Assembly (NCBI RefSeq): GCF_040144835.1 | Contig: NZ_CP151632.1 | Location: 496,001-560,000 of the forward strand | Reading direction: 5' to 3' | Source: Microbacterium sp. LWS13-1.2 | GTDB taxonomy: Bacteria; Actinomycetota; Actinomycetes; Actinomycetales; Microbacteriaceae | DNA length: 64,000 nucleotides | Part shown: positions 57,117-64,000 of the stretch, in pieces | How positions within the stretch are numbered: position 1 is the stretch's first letter | Layout: every line of letters begins with the position of its first letter | Program-made: the position numbers and the translations under genes | Notes under the pieces: model-generated | Told to the model about the DNA's origin: nothing | The model's database searches: none | Seen by the model: only the letters and a program-made list of their open reading frames with translations

Positions 57117-59111
57117 GTGACTGACGCTGTGTCCCTGCCCATCGACGGCTTCGCCCTGTTCCCCGACCGCTCCGTGGTCGCATTGCGGGTGAACGGCGAA
57201 CTGAAAGACCTCGCGACGGTGGTGAGCGACACGGATGCCGTCGAGCCGGTCACCATCGACAGCCCCGACGGTCTCGCAATCCTGCGCCACTCGACCGCGC
57301 ACGTGCTCGCCCAGGCCGTGCAGCGCATCAACCCGCAGGCCAACCTCGGCATCGGTCCGCCGATCACGGACGGGTTCTATTACGACTTCGGCGTCGAGCA
57401 TCCCTTCACGCCGGAGGACCTCAAGGCGATCGACAAGGAGATGCAGCGCATCGTCCGCGAGGGCCAGCGCTTCGTGCGCCGCGTCGTCAGTGACGACGAG
57501 GCGCGGGCGGAGCTCGTCGACGAGCCGTTCAAGCTCGAGCTCATCGGCCTCAAGGGCGGCGGGGCGGAGAAGACCGAGGGCGCCTCGGTCGAGGTCGGCG
57601 CCGGCGAGCTGACCATCTACGACAACGTCGACCGCGACGGCCAGACCGTGTGGAAGGACCTCTGCCGGGGTCCGCACCTGCCCAACACGCGGATGATCGG
57701 GAACGGCTGGGCACTGCAGCGCATCGCCGGTGCGTACTGGCGCGGCAGCGAGAAGAACCCGCAGCTGCAGCGCATCTACGGCACCGCCTGGCCGTCGAAG
57801 GATGAGCTGCGCGCGTACCAGACGCGTCTGGAGGAGGCCGCCAAGCGCGACCACCGCAAGCTCGGCAAGGACCTCGACCTCTTCTCGTTCCCCGACGAGA
57901 TCGGCTCGGGCCTGTCCGTCTGGCACCCGCGCGGCGGTGTCGTCCGCGGCGAGATGGAGCAGCACGCGCGCCGTCGCCACATCGCCGGCGGCTACACCTA
58001 CGTGTACACGCCGCACATCTCGAAGGAGGACCTGTTCCTCACCTCGAACCACCTCGTCACCTACAAGGAGGGCATGTTCCCGCCCATCGTGATGGACGAG
58101 GAGCGCGACGAGAACGGCGAGATCACCAAGCACGGCCAGGACTACTACCTGAAGCCGATGAACTGCCCGATGCACATCCTCATCTACAAGGAGCGTGCGC
58201 GCAGCTACCGCGACCTGCCGATGAGACTCGCAGAGAACGGCACCGTCTACCGCAACGAGCTGTCGGGCGCGCTGCACGGGCTCACCCGCGTCCGCGGCTT
58301 CACACAGGACGACTCCCACCTGTTCGTCACCCCCGAGCAGCTCGAGGAGGAGGCCACCAAAGTCCTGGAGTTCGTCATCTCGATGCTGCGCGACTTCGGC
58401 CTGGACGACTTCGAGCTCGAGCTGTCGATGCGCGACGACGAGAAGGAGAAGTGGATCGGCTCCGACGAGTTCTGGGACTACTCGACCAACGCGCTGCGCA
58501 ACGTCGCGGTCGCGAGCGGCCTGAAGCTCACCGAAGTGCCGGGTGAGGCGGCGTTCTACGGTCCGAAGATCGACCTCAAGACCCGCGACGCGATCGGCCG
58601 CGTGTGGCAGCTCTCCACGGTGCAGGTGGACCCCAACCTGCCCGAGCGCTTCGAGCTCGAGTACACCGATCGCGACGGCCAGAAGAAACGGCCGATCATG
58701 ATCCACCGCGCGCTGTTCGGATCGATCGAGCGGTTCTTCGCGATCCTGCTCGAGCATTACGCCGGTGCGTTCCCGGTGTGGCTCTCGCCGGTGCAGGTGG
58801 TCGGCATCCCGGTTGCGGAGGACTTCGCGGACTACCTGGGCGACGTGATCGACCAGCTCAGGGCCGAGGGGGTTCGCGCCGATCTGGACCACAGCGACGA
58901 CCGAATGCAGAAGAAGATCCGCACCCACACCACGCAGAAGGTGCCGCTGCAGCTGATCGGCGGTGCACAGGACCAGTCTGCAGGCACCGTGTCGTTCCGC
59001 TTCCGCGACGGGACGCAGGAGAACGGCGTCCCGATCGCCGACGCCGTGCGTCGCGTGCGCGAGGCCATCGATTCCCACGCCCTGGTGAACACCGCGGAGG
59101 ACTTCGCGTGA
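57117..59111 (+). CDS. thrS: Threonyl-tRNA synthetase
   Basis: GTG 57117 ([16 protein letters not shown]) has CAGGAGAG upstream; 664 residues. An N-terminal TGS domain is followed by the editing-type motif [15 protein letters not shown] (near 61). In the class II core, [11 protein letters not shown] supplies the zinc Cys, [16 protein letters not shown] a His, and [20 protein letters not shown] motif 3 with the last zinc His. An anticodon-binding domain ends the protein. The stop overlaps the HIT gene start. Confidence 0.96.
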   Translation: MTDAVSLPIDGFALFPDRSVVALRVNGELKDLATVVSDTDAVEPVTIDSPDGLAILRHSTAHVLAQAVQRINPQANLGIGPPITDGFYYDFGVEHPFTPEDLKAIDKEMQRIVREGQRFVRRVVSDDEARAELVDEPFKLELIGLKGGGAEKTEGASVEVGAGELTIYDNVDRDGQTVWKDLCRGPHLPNTRMIGNGWALQRIAGAYWRGSEKNPQLQRIYGTAWPSKDELRAYQTRLEEAAKRDHRKLGKDLDLFSFPDEIGSGLSVWHPRGGVVRGEMEQHARRRHIAGGYTYVYTPHISKEDLFLTSNHLVTYKEGMFPPIVMDEERDENGEITKHGQDYYLKPMNCPMHILIYKERARSYRDLPMRLAENGTVYRNELSGALHGLTRVRGFTQDDSHLFVTPEQLEEEATKVLEFVISMLRDFGLDDFELELSMRDDEKEKWIGSDEFWDYSTNALRNVAVASGLKLTEVPGEAAFYGPKIDLKTRDAIGRVWQLSTVQVDPNLPERFELEYTDRDGQKKRPIMIHRALFGSIERFFAILLEHYAGAFPVWLSPVQVVGIPVAEDFADYLGDVIDQLRAEGVRADLDHSDDRMQKKIRTHTTQKVPLQLIGGAQDQSAGTVSFRFRDGTQENGVPIADAVRRVREAIDSHALVNTAEDFA

Positions 59112-59187
59112 GCGACGACCCGCTTGCGGGGAGTCGCGATCGCGAAGTCTCGGTTCCTGAGCCTGTCGAAGGGCGCGTGAGCGACGA
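59106..59187. repeat. Repeat insertion flanked by a 13-bp direct repeat at the HIT start
   Basis: GCGTGAGCGACGA occurs at 59106-59118 and again at 59175-59187, both containing the start-codon sequence GTGAGC. Between them, 56 bp include TTCCTGAGCCTGTCGAAGGG, a repeat common in actinobacterial intergenic DNA. The total addition is 69 bp, 23 codons, so the frame stays open. Confidence 0.75.
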
Positions 59188-59758
59188 AGCCGGGTCGGAA
59201 GGCGTCCGGCAGATGGACTCCGCCGACGCGGCGCTCGTCGACGCCGCGACGCTTCTGGGGGTGCCGGACGAGTTCCAGCGTCTCTGGACTCCTCACCGGA
59301 TGGCATACATCCAGGCGGGACCCGAGGTGCTGCGCAAGGAGTGCCCGTTCTGCGAGGCGCCGCGCAAGTCCGACGAGGACGGGCTCATCGTCTTCCGCGG
59401 GCGCACGGCGTACGCGCTGCTGAACCTGTTCCCGTACAACTCGGGGCATCTGCTGGTGTGCCCGTACCGCCACATCGCGACGTACGACCAGGCGACGGAC
59501 GAAGAAGTCGCCGAGATCGGCGCGCTCACCCAGCAGGGGATGCGCGTGCTGCGTCAGGTCTCGCGGTGCGACGGCTTCAACATCGGCATGAACCAGGGCC
59601 ATGTCGCCGGCGCCGGCGTCGACGAGCACCTGCACCAGCACATCGTGCCGCGATGGGCGGCCGACGCCAACTTCTTCCCGATCATCGCCAAGACGAAGGC
59701 GCTGCCGCAGCTTCTCGGCGACGTACGCCGCGCGGTGGCCGACGCCTGGCACGGCTGA
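59108..59758 (+). CDS. HIT domain protein with repeat-extended N-terminus
   Basis: Nucleotide hydrolase/transferase of the histidine-triad superfamily. Starting at GTG 59108, coupled to thrS, it has 216 residues. The first 23 codons come from a repeat insertion and include VPEPVEG, a peptide signature of that repeat; GTG 59177 and ATG 59213 ([16 protein letters not shown]) are other starts. [14 protein letters not shown] near 80 may bind zinc. The triad is [10 protein letters not shown] near 177. The subfamily resembles actinobacterial Ap4A phosphorylase-like HIT proteins. Confidence 0.88.
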   Translation: MSDDPLAGSRDREVSVPEPVEGRVSDEAGSEGVRQMDSADAALVDAATLLGVPDEFQRLWTPHRMAYIQAGPEVLRKECPFCEAPRKSDEDGLIVFRGRTAYALLNLFPYNSGHLLVCPYRHIATYDQATDEEVAEIGALTQQGMRVLRQVSRCDGFNIGMNQGHVAGAGVDEHLHQHIVPRWAADANFFPIIAKTKALPQLLGDVRRAVADAWHG

Positions 59759-59764
59759 CGAGCA

Positions 59765-60613
59765 GCGGACCTTCGTGACCTCGAACTGCAGGCGCGGGTG
59801 GGCGTAGGCCTCCTGCGACTCGACGAGCTGCAGCTCGCGCTCGCCCGACGCGTGCGTGCGCTCGAGGAGGTCGTAGACGCTCGAGGTCGTGCGGGCGAGG
59901 GCATCGGCCGCGTCGCCGCTGCGACGCAGGTGCGCGGTGAAGAGCGCCGCCGTGACATCACCCGAGCCGTTGGCCTTCATCGGGATGTGCGGGGTCCGCA
60001 CGATCCACGCGCCGTCGTCGGTGACGGCGAGCATCTCGATCGTCCCTTCTGGACGATCGGGGCGCTCGACGCTCGTGACGAGGACGGTGCTCGGCCCCAT
60101 CGCGCGGGCGAGGTCGGCCGACGCCAGAGTGGACTCGAGGTCGGCGGGCTCGGTTCCGGTCAGGAATCCCAGCTCGAACTGATTCGGCGTGATGATGTCG
60201 GCTGCGGGCACGACGCGTTCCCGCAGCAGCACGGGGATCGCCGGGGCGACGAAGCACCCCGACTTCGCGTTGCCCATCACCGGGTCGCACGCGTACACGG
60301 CGGCGGGATTGGCCTCCCGGACGCGCGCGACGGTGTCGAGGATGACGTCAGCGATGCCCTCCCCGCCCTGATAGCCGGAGAGCACGACGTCGATCTGCGG
60401 GAAGACGCCGCGCTCCTCGATACCAAGGACGACGTCGCGCACATCGTCGGGACTGATCATCGGGCCGCGCCATGCGCCGTAGCCGGTGTGATTCGAGAAG
60501 TTCACCGTGTACACCGGCATGACCTCGACGCCGATGCGCTGCAGCGGGAAGACGGCAGCGGAGTTGCCGACGTGACCGTAGGCGACCGCGGACTGGATCG
60601 AGAGGATCTTCAC
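59765..60613 (-). CDS. pdxY: Pyridoxal kinase, own stop codon missing
   Basis: Phosphorylates pyridoxal for B6 salvage. GTG 60613 (VKILSIQSAVAYGHVG) begins the usual start of the family. Over 283 residues the protein matches PdxY: FSNHTGYGAWRG, SGYQGGEG, YACDPVMGN, ITPNQFELGFLTG and KANGSGDVTAALF. LQFEVTKVR at 59765 is the usual end, but the next codon is TGC and the frame runs on to a stop at 58832, antisense to the HIT gene and the end of thrS. A TGA at that codon would end the gene 4 bp from the HIT stop. I report the conserved part. Confidence 0.85.
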
Positions 60614-60620
60614 CGCTCGA

Positions 60621-61964
60621 TCATGCCACTTCTCGTGTGACCAGCCGCCCACCGGCGGCCCGCACGGCAGCCGCCACGTCGGCGGCAAGGCGCTCGGCGT
60701 CGGCGACGTCGAGGTCGTGCACCGTGAGACGCAGCCGGTGCGACGGCGCGTCTCCGCCGAGGACGAACTCGTCGCCGGGCCGGGCCAGCCACCCCCGCCG
60801 CATCAGCTGCTCCGCGACCGCCCGCGCGGGCACCGGAAGAGGGATCCAGAGGTTCAGCCCATCACCGGCATCCGCGGGCACGCCCCGTGCGGTGAGCCGA
60901 TCGACGAACGCCGCGTTGCGCGCCGCGTAGTGCGAACCCGCACGCTCGATCGCGGCCATGGTGCCGGCATCCGTCAGCAGTGCGTGAGCGAGGCGCTGCA
61001 GCAGATGGCTCACCCACGTCGTGCCGGGGGTGAGGCGCATCGCGAGCCGCTCCGCGGTCTCGGGATCGGATGCCGTCACCGCCAGGCACATGTCGGGCCC
61101 GAGGAACTTCGACACCGACCGCACGAGCGCCCAGCGCCGGTGGCCCGGCGCGATGACGGAGTGGAACTGCTGCTGCGACAGCAGCGAGAAGTGGTCGTCC
61201 TCGATCACGAGGACGTAGGGGTGGTCCTCGAGCACGCCGCGCAGCTCTTCAGCGCGCCGCGCCGACAGGCTCGCACCGGTGGGGTTCTGGGCCCGCGGGG
61301 TGAGGACGACCGCGCGCACCCCCTGTTCGAGCGCCGCGCGCAGCCCGTCGGGCGTCATTCCTTCGTCGTCGACGGGCACGGGGACCGCTCGATAGCCGCC
61401 GATGCGCACGGTGTGGATGCTGGTGAGGAAGCACGGGTCCTCGAGGGCGACCGCGTCGTCGCGGGTGAGCGCCTGGGCCAGCAGCCGCTCGACCGCATCG
61501 GCCGCGCCGCTGGTGATGGTCAGTCGCAGCTCGGCCGCCGGCGGAAGGCCGTCGCGCATCCACTCCTGGGCCCAGTCCTCGAGTTCGGGGTCGATGACGG
61601 GCTCGCCGTACAGGACGGGCCGGCCCACCATCCCCGCGAGGGCACGGGAGAGGTCGGGGATCAGCTCGGGGTCCGGGTTGCCCGTGCCCACGTCGCGGAG
61701 CACGCTGCCGGCCGCGAAGCCCTCCTGCGCCACGGGGGACAGGTCGGCGACGCGTGTGCCGCTGCGGCCGCGCGTGACGATCACGCCGGCCTGCGTGAGC
61801 TGCCGGTACGCGGCCACGACGGTGTTGCGGTTCACGCCCAGCTCGTCGGCGAGGGACCGCACCGGGGGCAGCGGGTCGCCGGGGAGCAGATCGCCCCGTT
61901 CGATGCGGGCGCGCACGCTCTCGGCGATCTCCGAGGCGGATCGCCCGCTGATGTCGAGGGTCAT
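60621..61964 (-). CDS. pdxR: MocR/PdxR-type regulator (GntR HTH + aminotransferase fold)
   Basis: Transcription factor that senses PLP through an aminotransferase-like domain. 447 residues, start ATG 61964. The winged helix-turn-helix is [25 protein letters not shown] (reported in pieces: residues 32-56). The aminotransferase part shows [14 protein letters not shown] near 283-296 with the PLP Lys. It is divergent from pdxS, with a palindrome between, and 7 bp upstream of pdxY, so it probably controls both. Confidence 0.9.
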   Translation of the reverse strand: MTLDISGRSASEIAESVRARIERGDLLPGDPLPPVRSLADELGVNRNTVVAAYRQLTQAGVIVTRGRSGTRVADLSPVAQEGFAAGSVLRDVGTGNPDPELIPDLSRALAGMVGRPVLYGEPVIDPELEDWAQEWMRDGLPPAAELRLTITSGAADAVERLLAQALTRDDAVALEDPCFLTSIHTVRIGGYRAVPVPVDDEGMTPDGLRAALEQGVRAVVLTPRAQNPTGASLSARRAEELRGVLEDHPYVLVIEDDHFSLLSQQQFHSVIAPGHRRWALVRSVSKFLGPDMCLAVTASDPETAERLAMRLTPGTTWVSHLLQRLAHALLTDAGTMAAIERAGSHYAARNAAFVDRLTARGVPADAGDGLNLWIPLPVPARAVAEQLMRRGWLARPGDEFVLGGDAPSHRLRLTVHDLDVADAERLAADVAAAVRAAGGRLVTREVA

Positions 61965-62026
61965 GTGCCGCCCCTGCTGGTCGCGCCGTCAGCCCACCGA
62001 TCGGCGGGTGATCCCCATGCTATCTT

Positions 62027-62040
62027 TTGGCCTAGGCCAA
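62027..62040. promoter_or_regulatory. 14-bp palindrome, probable PdxR operator
   Basis: TTGGCCTAGGCCAA is a perfect palindrome in the 131-bp gap between pdxR and pdxS, 56 bp upstream of pdxS and 63 bp from the pdxR start. Confidence 0.65.
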
Positions 62041-62095
62041 TACCCGCATTGTCCTCACTCGTTGCGCTCCAGCGCTCCACTCGAAGGGAAAGCTC

Positions 62096-62983
62096 GTGAC
62101 CACCGACACGGGAACCGACCGCGTCAAGCGCGGCCTCGCCGAGATGCTCAAGGGCGGCGTCATCATGGACGTCGTCACCGTCGACCAGGCGAAGATCGCC
62201 GAGGACGCCGGTGCCGTCGCCGTCATGGCGCTCGAGCGCGTGCCGGCCGACATCCGCGCCCAGGGCGGCGTCTCGCGCATGAGCGACCCCGACATGATCG
62301 ACGGCATCATCGACGCCGTCTCGATCCCGGTCATGGCGAAGGCGCGCATCGGCCACTTCGTCGAGGCGCAGGTGCTGCAGGAGCTCGGCGTCGACTACAT
62401 CGACGAGTCCGAGGTGCTCTCGCCGGCCGACTACGTGAACCACATCGACAAGTGGAGCTTCACGGTCCCCTTCGTGTGCGGCGCCACCAACCTGGGCGAG
62501 GCGCTGCGGCGCATCAACGAGGGCGCCGCGATGATCCGCTCGAAGGGCGAGGCGGGCACCGGCGACGTGTCGGAGGCCACCAAGCACATCCGCACCATCT
62601 CCAGCGAGATCAACCGACTTACGTCGATGTCGAAGGACGAGCTGTACGTCGCCGCCAAGGAGCTGCAGGCGCCTTACGACCTGGTGGCGGAGATCGCCGA
62701 GACCGGCAAGCTGCCGGTCGTGCTGTTCGTCGCCGGCGGTGTCGCTACGCCTGCCGACGCTGCGATGATGATGCAGATGGGTGCGGACGGCGTGTTCGTC
62801 GGCTCGGGCATCTTCAAGTCGGGCAACCCCGCCCAGCGCGCGGCCGCCATCGTGAAGGCCACCACCTTCTACGACGACCCGAAGGTCATCGCCGACGTGT
62901 CGCGCGGCCTCGGCGAGGCGATGGTGGGCATCAACGTCTCCGACCTCCCCGCTCCGCACCGGCTCGCCGAGCGCGGCTGGTGA
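62096..62983 (+). CDS. pdxS: PLP synthase subunit PdxS
   Basis: Condenses ribose-5-phosphate, glyceraldehyde-3-phosphate and ammonia into PLP. GTG 62096 has GAAGGGAAAG upstream; 295 residues. The barrel keeps [27 protein letters not shown] (first Lys, near 82), [13 protein letters not shown] (second Lys, near 149) and [17 protein letters not shown]. The stop overlaps pdxT by 4 bp. DXP-independent PLP synthesis is thus complete here. Confidence 0.97.
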   Translation: MTTDTGTDRVKRGLAEMLKGGVIMDVVTVDQAKIAEDAGAVAVMALERVPADIRAQGGVSRMSDPDMIDGIIDAVSIPVMAKARIGHFVEAQVLQELGVDYIDESEVLSPADYVNHIDKWSFTVPFVCGATNLGEALRRINEGAAMIRSKGEAGTGDVSEATKHIRTISSEINRLTSMSKDELYVAAKELQAPYDLVAEIAETGKLPVVLFVAGGVATPADAAMMMQMGADGVFVGSGIFKSGNPAQRAAAIVKATTFYDDPKVIADVSRGLGEAMVGINVSDLPAPHRLAERGW

Positions 62984-63582
62984 CGACGCCGACTCCGCGG
63001 GTCGGCGTCCTCGCACTGCAGGGGGATGTCCGTGAGCACGTGCGCGTGCTCACGGGCCTCGGCGCCGAGGTGACGACGGTGCGCCGCCCGGCGGAGCTCG
63101 CCGCCATCGACGGGCTCGTGCTCCCCGGCGGCGAATCGAGCGTCATCGACAAGCTCTCCCGCGCGTTCGGCATGCGCGAGCCCGTGCGCGCGGCGATCGC
63201 GGCCCGCATGCCGGTCTACGGGACCTGCGCCGGCCTCATCCTGCTCGCCGACCGGATCACCGACGGCATCGTTGGCCAGCAGACCTTCGGCGGGCTCGAC
63301 GTCACGGTGCGCCGGAACGCCTTCGGCAGCCAGGTCGACTCGTTCGAGGTCGACCTCGACGTGCCGGCCCTCGGCGAGCCACCGGTCCATGCGGTGTTCA
63401 TCCGAGCGCCGCTGGTCGAGGAAGCCGGCGACGGCGTCGAGCGGCTCGCGGTGCTGGACGACGGGCGGGTCGTCGCAGTGCGCCAGGGCTCGCTGCTCGG
63501 GACCGCTTTCCATCCCGAGGTGACGGGCGAGCACCGCTTCCACGCGCTGTTCCTCGACATGGTGCGCGAGCGGCAGCGCTGA
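62980..63582 (+). CDS. pdxT: PLP synthase glutaminase subunit PdxT
   Basis: Supplies ammonia from glutamine to PdxS. GTG 62980 overlaps the pdxS stop (GTGA); 200 residues. [17 protein letters not shown] at the start, [15 protein letters not shown] with the oxyanion strand, the nucleophile in [15 protein letters not shown] (near 80) and the His/Glu pair in [15 protein letters not shown] (near 175). Length and motifs are normal, so the PdxST complex should be active. Confidence 0.97.
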   Translation: MTTPTPRVGVLALQGDVREHVRVLTGLGAEVTTVRRPAELAAIDGLVLPGGESSVIDKLSRAFGMREPVRAAIAARMPVYGTCAGLILLADRITDGIVGQQTFGGLDVTVRRNAFGSQVDSFEVDLDVPALGEPPVHAVFIRAPLVEEAGDGVERLAVLDDGRVVAVRQGSLLGTAFHPEVTGEHRFHALFLDMVRERQR

Positions 63583-63619
63583 CGACGTGGGGACGACACG
63601 TCGGGGTAGATTCTGACTC

Positions 63620-64000
63620 ATGACGATCAACGACTGGTGGCGCGAGCATCCCGAGGAGCGCTACTGGATGATCGCCCCGTCGCGCGGCGTCGTCGGCGAT
63701 GCGCTGTCAGCACCGAAGGCGGCGGACGAACGGCGATTCGAGTGGTCGCACGAGCTCGTCGGGTACACCGAGCCGGGCGACACGCTGTTCGTCTGGGACC
63801 GGACCCTTCCGGTGCCCGGCATCGCCGCGTGGGGGAGAGTGCTCGGTCCTCTCGGCGAGGAGACGCGAGCGCGTCGCGGCGACGACCTGCCTCATTGGCG
63901 GATGCCGATCAGCGACACCCTGCGGCTTGCCGCTCCGATCACCCTCCCGAGCCTCCGACGCGTCGGCGGTGAGATCGTCGCCGTGCGCGATCGGGTGGAG
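63620..64000 (+). CDS. Partial EVE/PUA-like protein, possible HNH nuclease N-terminus
   Basis: ATG 63620 opens a frame of 127 codons that reaches the window edge. The start MTINDWWREHPEERYWM, then LVGYTEPGDTLFVWDRT and GIAAWGRVLGPLGEETRAR, follow the pattern of EVE/PUA-like domains that recognise modified bases, seen at the N-terminus of some actinobacterial HNH endonucleases. Only the domain start is visible, so a nuclease function is a guess. It follows pdxT by 37 bp. Confidence 0.5.
   Translation, partial: MTINDWWREHPEERYWMIAPSRGVVGDALSAPKAADERRFEWSHELVGYTEPGDTLFVWDRTLPVPGIAAWGRVLGPLGEETRARRGDDLPHWRMPISDTLRLAAPITLPSLRRVGGEIVAVRDRVE

Overview
The window is high-GC DNA with frequent GTG starts, many 4-bp ATGA/GTGA gene overlaps, leaderless-looking promoters and marker families restricted to Actinobacteria (SepH/DUF3071, DUF3000, DUF3093, DUF3159, DUF3710, DUF4191, DUF4193, DUF7455, polyphosphate glucokinase). 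The gene order (glnA2-glnE-glnA, sucB-lpdA-pepA, sigA, parE/parC, dut-DUF3710-DUF3159, acnA-dxs, pdxR/pdxST) fits Microbacteriaceae, most likely Microbacterium or a close relative. The genus is inferred from gene order and families; no database search was run.

Bases 1 to about 3742 are the end of an integrated element. It has lower GC, a minus-strand run of overlapping phage-like genes, an HTH protein, two small membrane proteins and, at its right edge, the 3' half of a tRNA-Val(TAC) with no 5' half. That fragment is the expected footprint of site-specific integration into a tRNA gene. The left end and integrase lie outside the window.

From 3858 on the DNA is core chromosome. 3.9-7.9 kb: zinc-ribbon coiled-coil protein, PolA-like polymerase, RNase P RNA, polyphosphate glucokinase. 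7.9-15 kb: nitrogen assimilation (glnA2, glnE, glnA with a GlnR-type box); amt at 53.9 kb has a second GlnR-type box, so both are probably one regulon. 17.5-22.2 kb: minus-strand pepA-lpdA-sucB (2-oxoacid dehydrogenase E3 and E2). 23-25.5 kb: sigA and a CofE-like protein. 25.5-28.4 kb: an ATP-grasp gene divergent from a translationally coupled pair of alanine-racemase homologues. 28.4-33.5 kb: convergent type IIA topoisomerase subunits meeting at a 19-bp inverted repeat. 33.5-38.6 kb: phosphodiesterase, sepH, dut and DUF genes. 38.7-43.6 kb: aconitase with a palindromic operator, then dxs. 44.5-50 kb: beta-oxidation pair, RNase D-like protein, DUF3000. 50-56 kb: hydrolase, SufE, sulfurtransferase, ZapE, ammonium transporter, orphan MazF-like protein. 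56-57 kb: four tRNA genes. 57-63.6 kb: thrS, HIT protein, then vitamin B6 genes (pdxY, MocR-type regulator, pdxS, pdxT) around a 14-bp palindrome. The window ends inside an EVE/PUA-like gene.

The most notable observation is the racemase pair. The upstream protein keeps the C-terminal catalytic tyrosine but has lost most of the barrel and the PLP lysine. The downstream protein keeps the PLP lysine but has alanine in place of the tyrosine. In known alanine racemases these two residues meet across the dimer interface, so the pair looks like an obligate heterodimer with one complete active site. Its substrate may be a diamino acid of the type-B peptidoglycan of this family; that part is speculation.
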